A stretch of DNA of 45,816 bases from Candidatus Hebobacteria bacterium (GTDB lineage Bacteria; Armatimonadota; Hebobacteria; Hebobacterales; Hebobacteraceae), in contig JALGXV010000001.1 in the NCBI GenBank assembly GCA_029821885.1, positions 1-45,816 of the forward strand. Direction: 5' to 3'. Both the position numbers and the translations under genes were made by a program. Positions 36,086 through 43,468 of the stretch are shown in pieces; position 1 is the first letter of the stretch, and every line of letters begins with the position of its first letter. Under the pieces are notes generated by a model that made no database searches, was not told the DNA's origin, and saw only the letters and a list, made by a program, of their open reading frames with translations.

Positions 36086-36630
36086 CGGTGGCTCTGGCCC
36101 CCTTCCTCGTCAGCAGTGCACGCGGCCGCTGCAGCCGAAGCGCAGGACGGTCGCGCTCTGCCATACCGTCGAATCAGCAGGTCCGCGATGGCGTCGACGG
36201 ACTCGCTCACAGCGGCCGAGAGATCGGCGCCGAAGGCGGTAACGCCGGGCTGGATTCCGACCAGAATCAGCTCGGCTCCGCTGATGGTGGACAGGTAGTG
36301 CATCAGAGTCCGCAGTGGAACATCGTGCGTCGTTCCCAGCCTGCTGGAGAGGTCCTCAATCCGGAAGAGCGCGACGTCTCCAGGTGCCCCTCCGAAATTG
36401 ACCGCGTCGAGGAGAATGATCGAGTCCGGCGCGGGCGCAGTTGCCTCACCCAAATGTCGCTCAGGCGCATCCCCGCCGTCGATGCAGGGAATCTCCACTC
36501 GGCCAGACACTCTGTCTATGAGGGCGGGCCCGGCGGCATCATCACCGCACCATCTGTTGCCAATGGCCAGCAGCACCGCCCTGCTGCGGAGCGCTCTATC
36601 CAGCCTCTCTACTCCAGGGGACATCGCCAT
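36076..36630 (-). CDS. hycI: Hydrogenase large-subunit maturation endopeptidase (HycI-like)
   Basis: This 184-residue protein has the HyaD/HycI-type M52 peptidase pattern: LLAIGNRWCGDDAAGP near residue 19 (the nickel-sensing Asp of the GNxxxxDD motif), IILLDAVNFGGAPGDV near residue 70 (second metal ligand), and HDVPLRTLMHYL with the His near residue 102. These proteases remove the C-terminal tail of [NiFe] large subunits after nickel insertion. It is located among the structural genes and its likely target is the tail after R534 in the adjacent large subunit. It starts three bases after the HydG-like stop. A second ATG (two codons in) is an alternative start. Confidence 0.9.
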   Translation of the reverse strand: MAMSPGVERLDRALRSRAVLLAIGNRWCGDDAAGPALIDRVSGRVEIPCIDGGDAPERHLGEATAPAPDSIILLDAVNFGGAPGDVALFRIEDLSSRLGTTHDVPLRTLMHYLSTISGAELILVGIQPGVTAFGADLSAAVSESVDAIADLLIRRYGRARPSCASAAAAACTADEEGGQSHRWT

Positions 36631-36633
36631 GTG

Positions 36634-37464
36634 CTAGCCAGGGTCCATCATGGTCTTCATCTGCCGGTAACTGAATACGGGGCCGTCCTTGCAGACGTAC
36701 TTGTCGCCGATCAGGCAGTGGTTGCACTTGCCCACACCGCAGCGCATATGCCGCTCCAGGGTGGTGTATATGTCTTCCTCCGCGAGCCCCATGGACAGCA
36801 GATCCCTCACCACGAAGCGGATCATGATCGGTGGGCCGCATACGAAAGCCACCGTCGCCTGCGGCTCGATATCCGCCTTCGGGAAGAGCGTCCCCACAAC
36901 GCCCACGTTGTCGGTCCAGCTTTCGTCGCCGACATCGACGGTCACCATGAACTCCACGTCATCGCGGGCCCGCCAGCGCTCGAGGTCATCCTTGTAGACC
37001 AAGTCGGCGGGGGCCCGCGCGCCGTAGAGCACAGTGACTTTGCCGAACTCGCCGCGACTGTTGAGCACCTGCCAGATGAGGGGACGCAGAGGCGGCAGGC
37101 CAATGCCTCCCCCGACGAACAGGATGTCACGCCGTTTCACTTCATCAAACGGAAAGCCGTTCCCCAACGGGCCGCGCACGCCGAGCTGGGCCCCAACCTC
37201 TAGGTTGTGAAGCGCATCCGTGACAGACCCTGTGCCGCGCACGGTGATCTCAAACGTATCAGCACCGTCCCGAGCAGAGGCCAGACAGAAGGGCGCCTCG
37301 CCGACGCCGAACAGAGACACCTCCACGAACTGCCCCGGGCGGTACTGGAAGGCCTCCCAGCGGGCCGGCTCGACGAAACGAAGGCCGAAGGTCTTCGTGT
37401 CGTAGGTCTCGTCCCGAATCGCGGCGATCTCGACCACATCAGGCAGGTAGGCATTCTCCATCAT
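36634..37464 (-). CDS. hydG: FAD/NAD(P)-binding electron-transfer subunit (HydG/AsrB-like)
   Basis: This 276-residue protein is of the ferredoxin-NADP reductase type. The FAD region includes EAFQYRPGQFVEVSLFG near residue 43, the NAD(P) motif is ILFVGGGIGLPPLRPL near residue 104, and VAFVCGPPIMIRFV is near residue 200. The C-terminal [2Fe-2S] motif of dihydroorotate-dehydrogenase-B/sulfhydrogenase gamma type is RCGVGKCNHCLIGDKYVCKD near residue 239. It links NAD(P)H to the iron-sulfur chain. ATG 37464 overlaps the HydB-like stop by four bases (ATGA), so both are translated together, as in sulfhydrogenase and anaerobic sulfite reductase operons. Confidence 0.9.
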   Translation of the reverse strand: MMENAYLPDVVEIAAIRDETYDTKTFGLRFVEPARWEAFQYRPGQFVEVSLFGVGEAPFCLASARDGADTFEITVRGTGSVTDALHNLEVGAQLGVRGPLGNGFPFDEVKRRDILFVGGGIGLPPLRPLIWQVLNSRGEFGKVTVLYGARAPADLVYKDDLERWRARDDVEFMVTVDVGDESWTDNVGVVGTLFPKADIEPQATVAFVCGPPIMIRFVVRDLLSMGLAEEDIYTTLERHMRCGVGKCNHCLIGDKYVCKDGPVFSYRQMKTMMDPG

Positions 37465-38510
37465 ATCGCTCCGCGCCGAATCCTGGCTGTGACCGTTGGC
37501 ATGTCGTTGCTGCCCAGGCAAGTGGCGATGCAACGGCCACACCCCACACAGCCGTGGGTCTCGAGTTCCTTGGCGAACTGATAGCTCAGCTTGTGGAAGA
37601 AGCGCGCCTTCACGCGGTCTCGACGCTGTGCCCGCGGGTTGTGTCCGCTAGCTTCGAGGGTGTAGCACGAGTAGAGGCAACTATCCCAGAGCCGGTCCCG
37701 ATGTCCCTCGCCTTCGCTCTGCCAGTCGGCTGTGAGGAAGCAGGTGCAGGTGGGACACACGAAGGAGCAGCCGCCACACTCCAGGCAGCGATCGGCCATC
37801 TCCTCCCATAGCTCATCCGGGACGCGGTCGAAGGTCACCTTGCGGAGCGCGGCAGCGAAGTAGGACTTGTGCTCCGCAAAGCGCGCTTCTACCTCCTTCT
37901 CCAGATCGCGGCGTGCCTGGATCAACTCGTCCGGTGCTGGAGCGAAGAGGCCCTCGGCCTGGTTGATGAGCTCCTGGCCCTTCTCTGTGCCCACCTCGAC
38001 GAGGTAGTCGTCAGAGAGAGCGGTCAGCTGGAGGTCAAAGCCGGTCTCGAGGAACGGCCCGGCGTCCGCGCAGACACAGAAGCAGTCCTCGACGGGTTCG
38101 CTGCAGGTAAGGGAGATCAGCGTGCTGTGCTGCCGGCGTGTCATGTAATAGACGTCCTCGGGCTCGCGACTGAAGACTCGATCCAGGAACAGCACGCCTG
38201 ACAGGTCGCACGAGCGAACCGCAAGGAAGATACGGTCCGTCTCATCATATGTTGGCTCGAGCTGTAGGCCGTCGTCGCCCGCTCGCTGCCACCGCAGCAG
38301 TTCATCACCTTGTGGGAAGAGGAAACGCTTCAGCGGATTGATGCTGGTGCTGTAGTCCCAGGCGACCTGGTCCGGGGTCTCCACTATGTCGTAGGCAACA
38401 TCGCCGCCCTGGGCCCTTCGGGGCGCAATGACCTGGGCCCGGCCAATAAGCTTCCCCACCCACTCGGCAAGCCTGGGTCTTGTTATCACATAGGCTGCGG
38501 GTTGGCTCAT
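37461..38510 (-). CDS. hydB: Two [4Fe-4S] cluster electron-transfer subunit (HydB/AsrA-like)
   Basis: This 349-residue protein has an N-terminal region of HydB/AsrA type (residues ~1-220, with RSCDLSGVLFLDRVF near residue 98 and CSEPVEDCFCVC near residue 138). Two ferredoxin motifs follow: CLECGGCSFVCPTCTCF near residue 240 and CVGCGRCIATCLGSNDM near residue 325. In sulfhydrogenase the beta subunit carries electrons between the FAD subunit and the catalytic subunits. It sits between the molybdopterin protein and the FAD subunit, so it is the probable bridge between them. ATG 38510 is selected for the GGAGG six bases upstream. Confidence 0.88.
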   Translation of the reverse strand: MSQPAAYVITRPRLAEWVGKLIGRAQVIAPRRAQGGDVAYDIVETPDQVAWDYSTSINPLKRFLFPQGDELLRWQRAGDDGLQLEPTYDETDRIFLAVRSCDLSGVLFLDRVFSREPEDVYYMTRRQHSTLISLTCSEPVEDCFCVCADAGPFLETGFDLQLTALSDDYLVEVGTEKGQELINQAEGLFAPAPDELIQARRDLEKEVEARFAEHKSYFAAALRKVTFDRVPDELWEEMADRCLECGGCSFVCPTCTCFLTADWQSEGEGHRDRLWDSCLYSCYTLEASGHNPRAQRRDRVKARFFHKLSYQFAKELETHGCVGCGRCIATCLGSNDMPTVTARIRRGAI

Positions 38511-38609
38511 CAACATCCTCCAACTGCGGCCGACCTCGCGCCGCAGCAAGCTCTCGCTATGCTCTCTCCATCATGGCAGCGCTGGCTCGTGGGCTCACCG
38601 AAGACGTCC

Positions 38610-40598
38610 TCAGACCTTCTCAACACTCACCGCCACCGGGCGCAACACCGGCACCCCGGTCTCGGAGTCCGCGCCTGGGGGCAGGACCGACGCGGCGGCC
38701 TCCCTCATCACGGCCGACAGCACAACCGCACCGGCATGGACTGCATCGCTCACGTGTACGGCCGCATCCATCTCACCCGTCCGAGCGCGCACGCGGACAC
38801 GGGTGCCCTCCCGCAGCTCGCCCTTCTGGCAGTCCGCTCGGCTCATCCAGAGCTCGGGGAGCTGCTCGCCGCGATCTGCTCCCTGCTGCCGTCTGAGGCC
38901 GACCGCATTGACAACGAGTTTGTCTGCCGCCCACGCACCCAGACTGTGATCTGCGACCAGCACGAAGGGGTACTCCTCATCCACGGTAGGCGCTGCCGGC
39001 TGTGAGACGGATGCTGGTCCCTCCTCTTCCCCCTCGCCGCCGAAACCCGCTCGCTCGGCCGACACGGCGCCGTCGAGCGACCAGCGCACGCCCCAATCTT
39101 CATCCAGCCGCTGGTAGGAGATCTCGGAGTAGATCGGTACCAGCTCAGCGATCTCAGCCATTACCTGCGCGGGCGACGCGTAGTCCATCGGTCGGCCGAG
39201 GCGGCCCGAGAGATCACAGATAATCTCCCAGTCGGCGCGTGCCTCTCCCGGTGGATCCGCGGCTCGTCTGACGCGTTGCACTCGTCGCTCCGTGTTCGTG
39301 AAGGTCCCGTCCTTCTCCGCGAAACTCGCGCCGGGAAGTACGACATGAGCCATCTCTGCCGTTGGCGTGAGGAAGATGTCCTGGACGACCAGGAAATCGG
39401 TGTTGCCGAGGGCCTGGCGGGTCGCGGCCACATCGGGCAAGCTCGACACGGGATCGTCGCCCATCACGAAGAGCGCACGGACCCGTCCCAGCATCTCCCA
39501 CGAGGGAAGACCGGCCTCGCTGGGCAGCGCCGCCCCCCATGCCTCCGCGAACTTGGCGCGAGTGGTCTCCTCACTCACTGGCTGGTACCCGGCCAGGAAG
39601 TACGGAAGGACGCCCATGTCGCGAGCGCCCTGGAAGTTGCAGTAGCTGCTGAGCCACAGCAGGGAGCACCATGAGTCGTCGGCCTCCGACGCCTTGCCGA
39701 AGGCGGACAGGGCCATGAGCGTGTCTGCTCCCTGCGGGCCGAGGCTCGCACCCCTCGTGTAGATCACCAGAGGTTTGTCGGCAGCCGCGAGCGCCTCCCC
39801 TGCTCGTATCACGTCACTCGCGGGCACATCTGTGGCGGCTTCGGTCTGATCCGGGGTGCAGTTGGCCACCGTCGCCGCCAGGCTGTCGCCTTCGGCCGGC
39901 TCTGTCTTTGAGAGCGCAACATGGAGCAGTCCCGCGGCGAGCTGAAGCTCACTTCCCGGCCGCGGTGCGAGGGAGATCTGCGCCAGCTCGCCAAGCTGAC
40001 CCCGGCGAGCCGTGACCTCCACCACAGGCACTCCCGCCTCCGCGGCGCGGAGCACCCGCGCGGCCGCGGCGGGATGTTCCTCGACAGGATCAGTCTGCCA
40101 CAGGAAGACCAGATCGGCTGCCGCGATGTCGTCAAGCCCGGCCGTGCAAAGGCTGAGATGGCGGTACTTCGGGAGGTCGAAGAGGCCGGGGAGCGCATCG
40201 AGCCGGGCGCTGAAGTCTACGTTGTTGGTGCCGAGAGCGGAGCGAGCCAGTTTGGCGAGCAGGTAGTTCTCTTCGTTGGTCGCACGGGCAGACGCCAGCA
40301 CGCCTATGGCGGCGCCGCCGCTCTCCGCCTTAATGGCGGTGAGTCGCTCCCCCACGAGAGAGAGGGCCTCCTCCCAGCTCGCCTGCTGGAGCGACGAGCC
40401 GCGGCGCACGAGCGGGGTGCGCAGCCTTGTCCCGCTGGTGGCTAGCTCGTGGGCATGCCAGCCCTTCGCGCAGAGGCGACCTTGGCCCACCGGGTGACCG
40501 GCGCTGGCCGTCGTCCCCAGCAGCCTGCGGCCCTCTACCTGCAGGTACAGCCCACAGCCACAGCCACAGTAAGGGCAGGTAGTCAGCACATGAGGCAT
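38610..40598 (-). CDS. FdhF-like molybdopterin oxidoreductase, catalytic residues replaced
   Basis: This 662-residue protein has the N-terminal [4Fe-4S] motif CPYCGCGC with LCAKG (Cys at 8, 11, 15 and 43, with an additional one at 13). A molybdopterin domain and a C-terminal molydop-binding domain (residues ~560-650) follow. It aligns well with formate dehydrogenase H: LGTNNVDFSARLDALP matches the segment that holds Sec140-His141 of FdhF, but here these are Asp134 (GAT, not TGA) and Ala135. The FdhF Arg333 segment reads LWLSSYCNFQGARDMG, so that arginine also seems absent. It is therefore unlikely to oxidise formate. It may bind a pterin cofactor without the usual ligand, act as a NuoG-like electron conduit, or use another substrate. 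Confidence 0.85.
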   Translation of the reverse strand: MPHVLTTCPYCGCGCGLYLQVEGRRLLGTTASAGHPVGQGRLCAKGWHAHELATSGTRLRTPLVRRGSSLQQASWEEALSLVGERLTAIKAESGGAAIGVLASARATNEENYLLAKLARSALGTNNVDFSARLDALPGLFDLPKYRHLSLCTAGLDDIAAADLVFLWQTDPVEEHPAAAARVLRAAEAGVPVVEVTARRGQLGELAQISLAPRPGSELQLAAGLLHVALSKTEPAEGDSLAATVANCTPDQTEAATDVPASDVIRAGEALAAADKPLVIYTRGASLGPQGADTLMALSAFGKASEADDSWCSLLWLSSYCNFQGARDMGVLPYFLAGYQPVSEETTRAKFAEAWGAALPSEAGLPSWEMLGRVRALFVMGDDPVSSLPDVAATRQALGNTDFLVVQDIFLTPTAEMAHVVLPGASFAEKDGTFTNTERRVQRVRRAADPPGEARADWEIICDLSGRLGRPMDYASPAQVMAEIAELVPIYSEISYQRLDEDWGVRWSLDGAVSAERAGFGGEGEEEGPASVSQPAAPTVDEEYPFVLVADHSLGAWAADKLVVNAVGLRRQQGADRGEQLPELWMSRADCQKGELREGTRVRVRARTGEMDAAVHVSDAVHAGAVVLSAVMREAAASVLPPGADSETGVPVLRPVAVSVEKV

Positions 40599-40961
40599 CA
40601 ATTCCCTCGCAACGCGCAACGTTCTATTGTGATCTGCTGCCAAAGACTCGGCTCTGCTGCAGCAGGCACTGCGCTTGGGGCAACTGCCTACGTGTAAACG
40701 AATCCCTGCTGGAAATACTAGTGTGGTGCTGGAACCGCTGTGCGGCTCCTCTCCAATCGCCTCAGGTCAATCGCCTATCCATCTCAGTGTGATCTCAGAC
40801 TCGGCATGAACCGGATTGGCGAGTTAGTGATCTTTATCACAATGTCAGCGGCAATGTTACACACTTCTGCTGATTTGTCAACCCCCACCTCAGCCGATCT
40901 CCCCGAAGCCGCCGAGGCGACAGGTCACCATCGGCCCTCGTAACGCTTCTTCGAGGTTCCA
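40599..40961 (-). promoter_or_regulatory. Leader and promoter region of the hydrogenase operon (363 bp)
   Basis: This region holds no gene and is distinctly AT-richer between about 40780 and 40890 than its surroundings. On the minus strand a TTGACA box (40881 down to 40876) is followed after 16 bases by TAACAT (40859 down to 40854), a fair sigma-70-type promoter. It would give a start near 40847 and a ~250-base leader. A TTGTGA...TCACTA palindrome lies just downstream. No riboswitch was recognised. No molybdenum-cofactor (moco) motif was identified by eye. Confidence 0.45.
40824..40842 (-). promoter_or_regulatory. Palindromic operator candidate (Rex-, CRP- or FNR-like)
   Basis: On the minus strand the site reads TTGTGATAAAGATCACTAA. 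It contains the perfect inverted repeat GTGAT-N4-ATCAC. It fits Rex (TTGTGAA-N4-TTCACAA) at 11 of 12 outer positions and CRP (TGTGA-N6-TCACA) at all but one outer position. It fits FNR (TTGAT-N4-ATCAA) at 8 of 10. It lies ~228 bases upstream of the FdhF-like ATG and just inside the predicted transcript, which would suit repression. A Rex-type NADH/NAD+ sensor would suit a complex with an NAD(P)-binding subunit, but the choice of family is inference. Confidence 0.45.
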
Positions 40962-41945
40962 TCACTTCTGCAGCAAGTCCGCTCCCGATTTCACACAGTC
41001 AACTACCTTCGGGAGCTCGGCGCTGTCAGTTTGGACCTGCTCCCCGGCCAACGCAGGCACGAGATCGCCGACCGGCACCCACGTCGTCGCCAGATAGCCG
41101 AGCATCTTCTCCGAGGCATCTCGTCTGGCCACCTCGATCAACCTTCGCACCGCGTCGAGCTCGTTCCAGCCCGCCGGCCACACGCGGAAGCCTCTCTCCT
41201 GGAAGTACGCGATCGAAGGGTAGTCGTCCTGGTCCATCACCTCATAGTGCCAGTCGCACAGGACGATGTCGCGTGCGATCATGTCGATGGCGCCTTCCGT
41301 ATCGTTGTTGCTCCGCTCCCACATGCTGTAGCCGGTGGAGGGCGGCAGGAGTCGATCTCCCCACATCATCATCTCCAGGCCGCGCTTCCTCACCACGTGC
41401 TCATGTAGGTCGTTGACCGCCTTCGCAAACAGCTCTGAATTCGGCGTGCCCTTGCACCGCGGGCACTCGCCAAGCACGAAAACTTCATCCATCCCGACAT
41501 GGAACTGCTCGGCCCCAAAGGCATCCGTCAGCTCATCGATGAGGTCGAAGACTATCTCGTAGACCTCAGGCCGATTTGGGCACCAGCTGTAGAAGTTGTG
41601 GAACTCGAACGCCTCCATGTCCATGTCCGGCGCCTCGTTGAACTCGGGGCGTGCGCGCAGCAAAGCGTGCGGCTTGTCCTTGAACGACTGATGCCCGAGG
41701 CAGTTGTACTCGGGGACGAGCGTGATGCTGTTGTCGCGCGCGAGCTTCGCCAGACGGCGCGCGTCGGCTGCGTCCATCGAGTCCGGCTCGGCCGCCTCCG
41801 GATGGCTCTGGTAGGCGAAGTGGCCGGTGACTCCCAGCACGATCCAGTTGAATCCCAGGCGAGGTGCGATCTCGCCCAGAAGGCGCTCGACCGCAGCTAC
41901 GCCTTCGCGGGAGCGACATCCCACATGGATTCCTCTGCGCTCCAT
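40962..41945 (-). CDS. Glycoside hydrolase family 20-like (beta-N-acetylhexosaminidase-type) protein
   Basis: This 327-residue protein is a compact catalytic TIM barrel. It starts MERRGIHVGCRSREGVAAVER and has GFNWIVLGVTGHFAY near residue 31, ITLVPEYNCLGHQSF near residue 77, and FHVGMDEVFVLGECPRC near residue 153. The last is the GH20 catalytic Asp-Glu pair (Asp-Glu in MDEV). A further segment is MMMWGDRLLPP near residue 195. Family members remove terminal GlcNAc or GalNAc from glycans. It lacks the usual N-terminal domain and a signal peptide. Upstream start options are rejected: ATG 41945 has GGAAGGAG eight bases before. It lies 53 bp downstream of the methyltransferase gene. Confidence 0.8.
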   Translation of the reverse strand: MERRGIHVGCRSREGVAAVERLLGEIAPRLGFNWIVLGVTGHFAYQSHPEAAEPDSMDAADARRLAKLARDNSITLVPEYNCLGHQSFKDKPHALLRARPEFNEAPDMDMEAFEFHNFYSWCPNRPEVYEIVFDLIDELTDAFGAEQFHVGMDEVFVLGECPRCKGTPNSELFAKAVNDLHEHVVRKRGLEMMMWGDRLLPPSTGYSMWERSNNDTEGAIDMIARDIVLCDWHYEVMDQDDYPSIAYFQERGFRVWPAGWNELDAVRRLIEVARRDASEKMLGYLATTWVPVGDLVPALAGEQVQTDSAELPKVVDCVKSGADLLQK

Positions 41946-41998
41946 AGTCTGCTCTCCTTCCCATATGCTCCTGCGTCCGCCTTCAGTGCTCGCCGTCC

Positions 41999-43417
41999 TC
42001 AAACAGCTAGATCCCGCTCGGCCTTGGCGTAGATGGCATTCACTTCCCGCAGGCGATCTGATGGCAGGTCGTAGCTGTGCTTGGCCGCCCGCTCCCTCGC
42101 GATCTCCTTGGCGCGATCTCGCACGTCCGGCGCGCCGGCGCCGAGCCATCCCGCCAGCGAGCGGCGCTCGAATGTCCTTGGCAGCCAGTATTCACCCTGG
42201 TACCGGGACAGCGTCGTGTCGAGCGCCAGGAATCCGCGATCCAGGCCGGCTCCCACCTCCATCACGACACCGTCGGGATCGCAGTCGCCGTCGATCCCAC
42301 CGATGAGGCGCTGGGCATGGTCGCGCAACTCGCAGTCGATCACCAACTGCTCCGCGCTGAAGACCTCGTCGAGGGAGAGAGTGCCCGCCCCACCGAACTC
42401 GCAGGCGCCCATGAGCGCGCCGGAGATCATCCCTGCCATCTTCTCCGCGGCCGACTGGGGTCCGGGCAGCTTGGCCTGGCTGCGGATCGCACCGGGAGGC
42501 GGCTCCGGCTCGCCTCCGTGGCAGAACGCGTTGAGCTCCTCGCAGGCGAGTCGGAACAGCATGTCTTCCGGCCCACCGAAGCTCATCGCCATTCCCCGGA
42601 GGTCGAAGGCCATCGCGGCCACCGACCAGCTCACCGGCAGCGCCGTCACCGCCCGCAGCACGATCGCCGAGCCGATGACCTCCGCCACCCCGAGCGCGAG
42701 CGCGTCGGCAATGCGGATCGGCGCCGTTGCACCGACGGACGACATGTTACTGGTGTGGATCCGCTCCAACCGACCGCAAACGCTGAGCACCGACTCCAGC
42801 GACTCGGCGCCGATCGTGAGCGGGCTCACCACGTAGACCGGCAGCGACCGCACCGGCCGCCCCAGCACCTCAGCCATGTCCATGACGTATGGCAGAGACT
42901 CGACCCACTTCGGGTCGACCGCCGCGCTGCCGTGCCGGCAGTACTGCGCCTGGATCTTGTACTGCAGGATCGGTTGCAGGTGGGTAGGTACGTCGCCCGG
43001 GCACCCGGGCACGTGTCCGACAACTCCCTCCTCGTGGAAGCTGTCCACGAGCTTTGCGGCCTCGATCAGTCGGGCTTCCGTGTACGGCACAACCATATCT
43101 GTGTCCAGGTCGTGCACGTGAGTGGGATACTGACATGTGACTAGGCGGAAGGCGGAGCGCTCCTCGAACTGAGTCGCCGGCCCACCCGCGCTCGGGGATC
43201 GTGCTTCCTCCGCGCATTCGGCGATAGCGGCGCGGTCGGGGAAGACGCGCTTCCCCTCGACGCGGAGGCCGGCCCGCTGGGCGGCGTCAAGCGCCCCAGA
43301 GTGAAGGACGCGCAGGCCGTGCTCGGCCAAGATGCGGTATCCGGCCGCACATATCCGCTCGAGTTGCTCGCCTGTCAGGAGCCGGGGTCTGTGGATGCCT
43401 ATCCTGCGCTTGCTCAC
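41999..43417 (-). CDS. MttB-family (trimethylamine methyltransferase-like) protein without pyrrolysine
   Basis: This 472-residue protein aligns with the MttB superfamily: LTGEQLERICAAGYRILAEHGL at the N-terminus, YTEARLIEAAKLVDSF near residue 130, and EFGGAGTLSLDEVFSAEQLVIDCE near residue 335. Conserved later points are GLDRGFLALDTTLSRYQGEYWLP near residue 395. The whole frame is read without a UAG, so this is a non-Pyl member like MtgB. Such proteins transfer methyl groups from quaternary amines to a corrinoid protein, but no corrinoid protein or activase lies nearby. GTG 43417 has AGGAGG eight bases upstream. The substrate is unknown. Confidence 0.85.
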   Translation of the reverse strand: MSKRRIGIHRPRLLTGEQLERICAAGYRILAEHGLRVLHSGALDAAQRAGLRVEGKRVFPDRAAIAECAEEARSPSAGGPATQFEERSAFRLVTCQYPTHVHDLDTDMVVPYTEARLIEAAKLVDSFHEEGVVGHVPGCPGDVPTHLQPILQYKIQAQYCRHGSAAVDPKWVESLPYVMDMAEVLGRPVRSLPVYVVSPLTIGAESLESVLSVCGRLERIHTSNMSSVGATAPIRIADALALGVAEVIGSAIVLRAVTALPVSWSVAAMAFDLRGMAMSFGGPEDMLFRLACEELNAFCHGGEPEPPPGAIRSQAKLPGPQSAAEKMAGMISGALMGACEFGGAGTLSLDEVFSAEQLVIDCELRDHAQRLIGGIDGDCDPDGVVMEVGAGLDRGFLALDTTLSRYQGEYWLPRTFERRSLAGWLGAGAPDVRDRAKEIARERAAKHSYDLPSDRLREVNAIYAKAERDLAV

Positions 43418-43468
43418 CTTTGGTCCCTCCTAGTAGAGGAGCGAATGCACCTTGCCGAGATCGCGGCG

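Noticed and set aside
26604-40598. NADH:quinone oxidoreductase (complex I) operon
   Set aside because: The large subunit has both nickel-binding CxxC motifs, a HycI-like protease is present, and NuoA, NuoE, NuoF and NuoJ are missing.
38610-40598. Selenocysteine formate dehydrogenase
   Set aside because: The codon at the Sec position is GAT, no in-frame TGA is used, and the catalytic His and Arg are also absent.
41999-43417. Pyrrolysine-containing trimethylamine methyltransferase
   Set aside because: The frame is continuous with no internal TAG over 472 codons, so it belongs to the non-Pyl part of the family.
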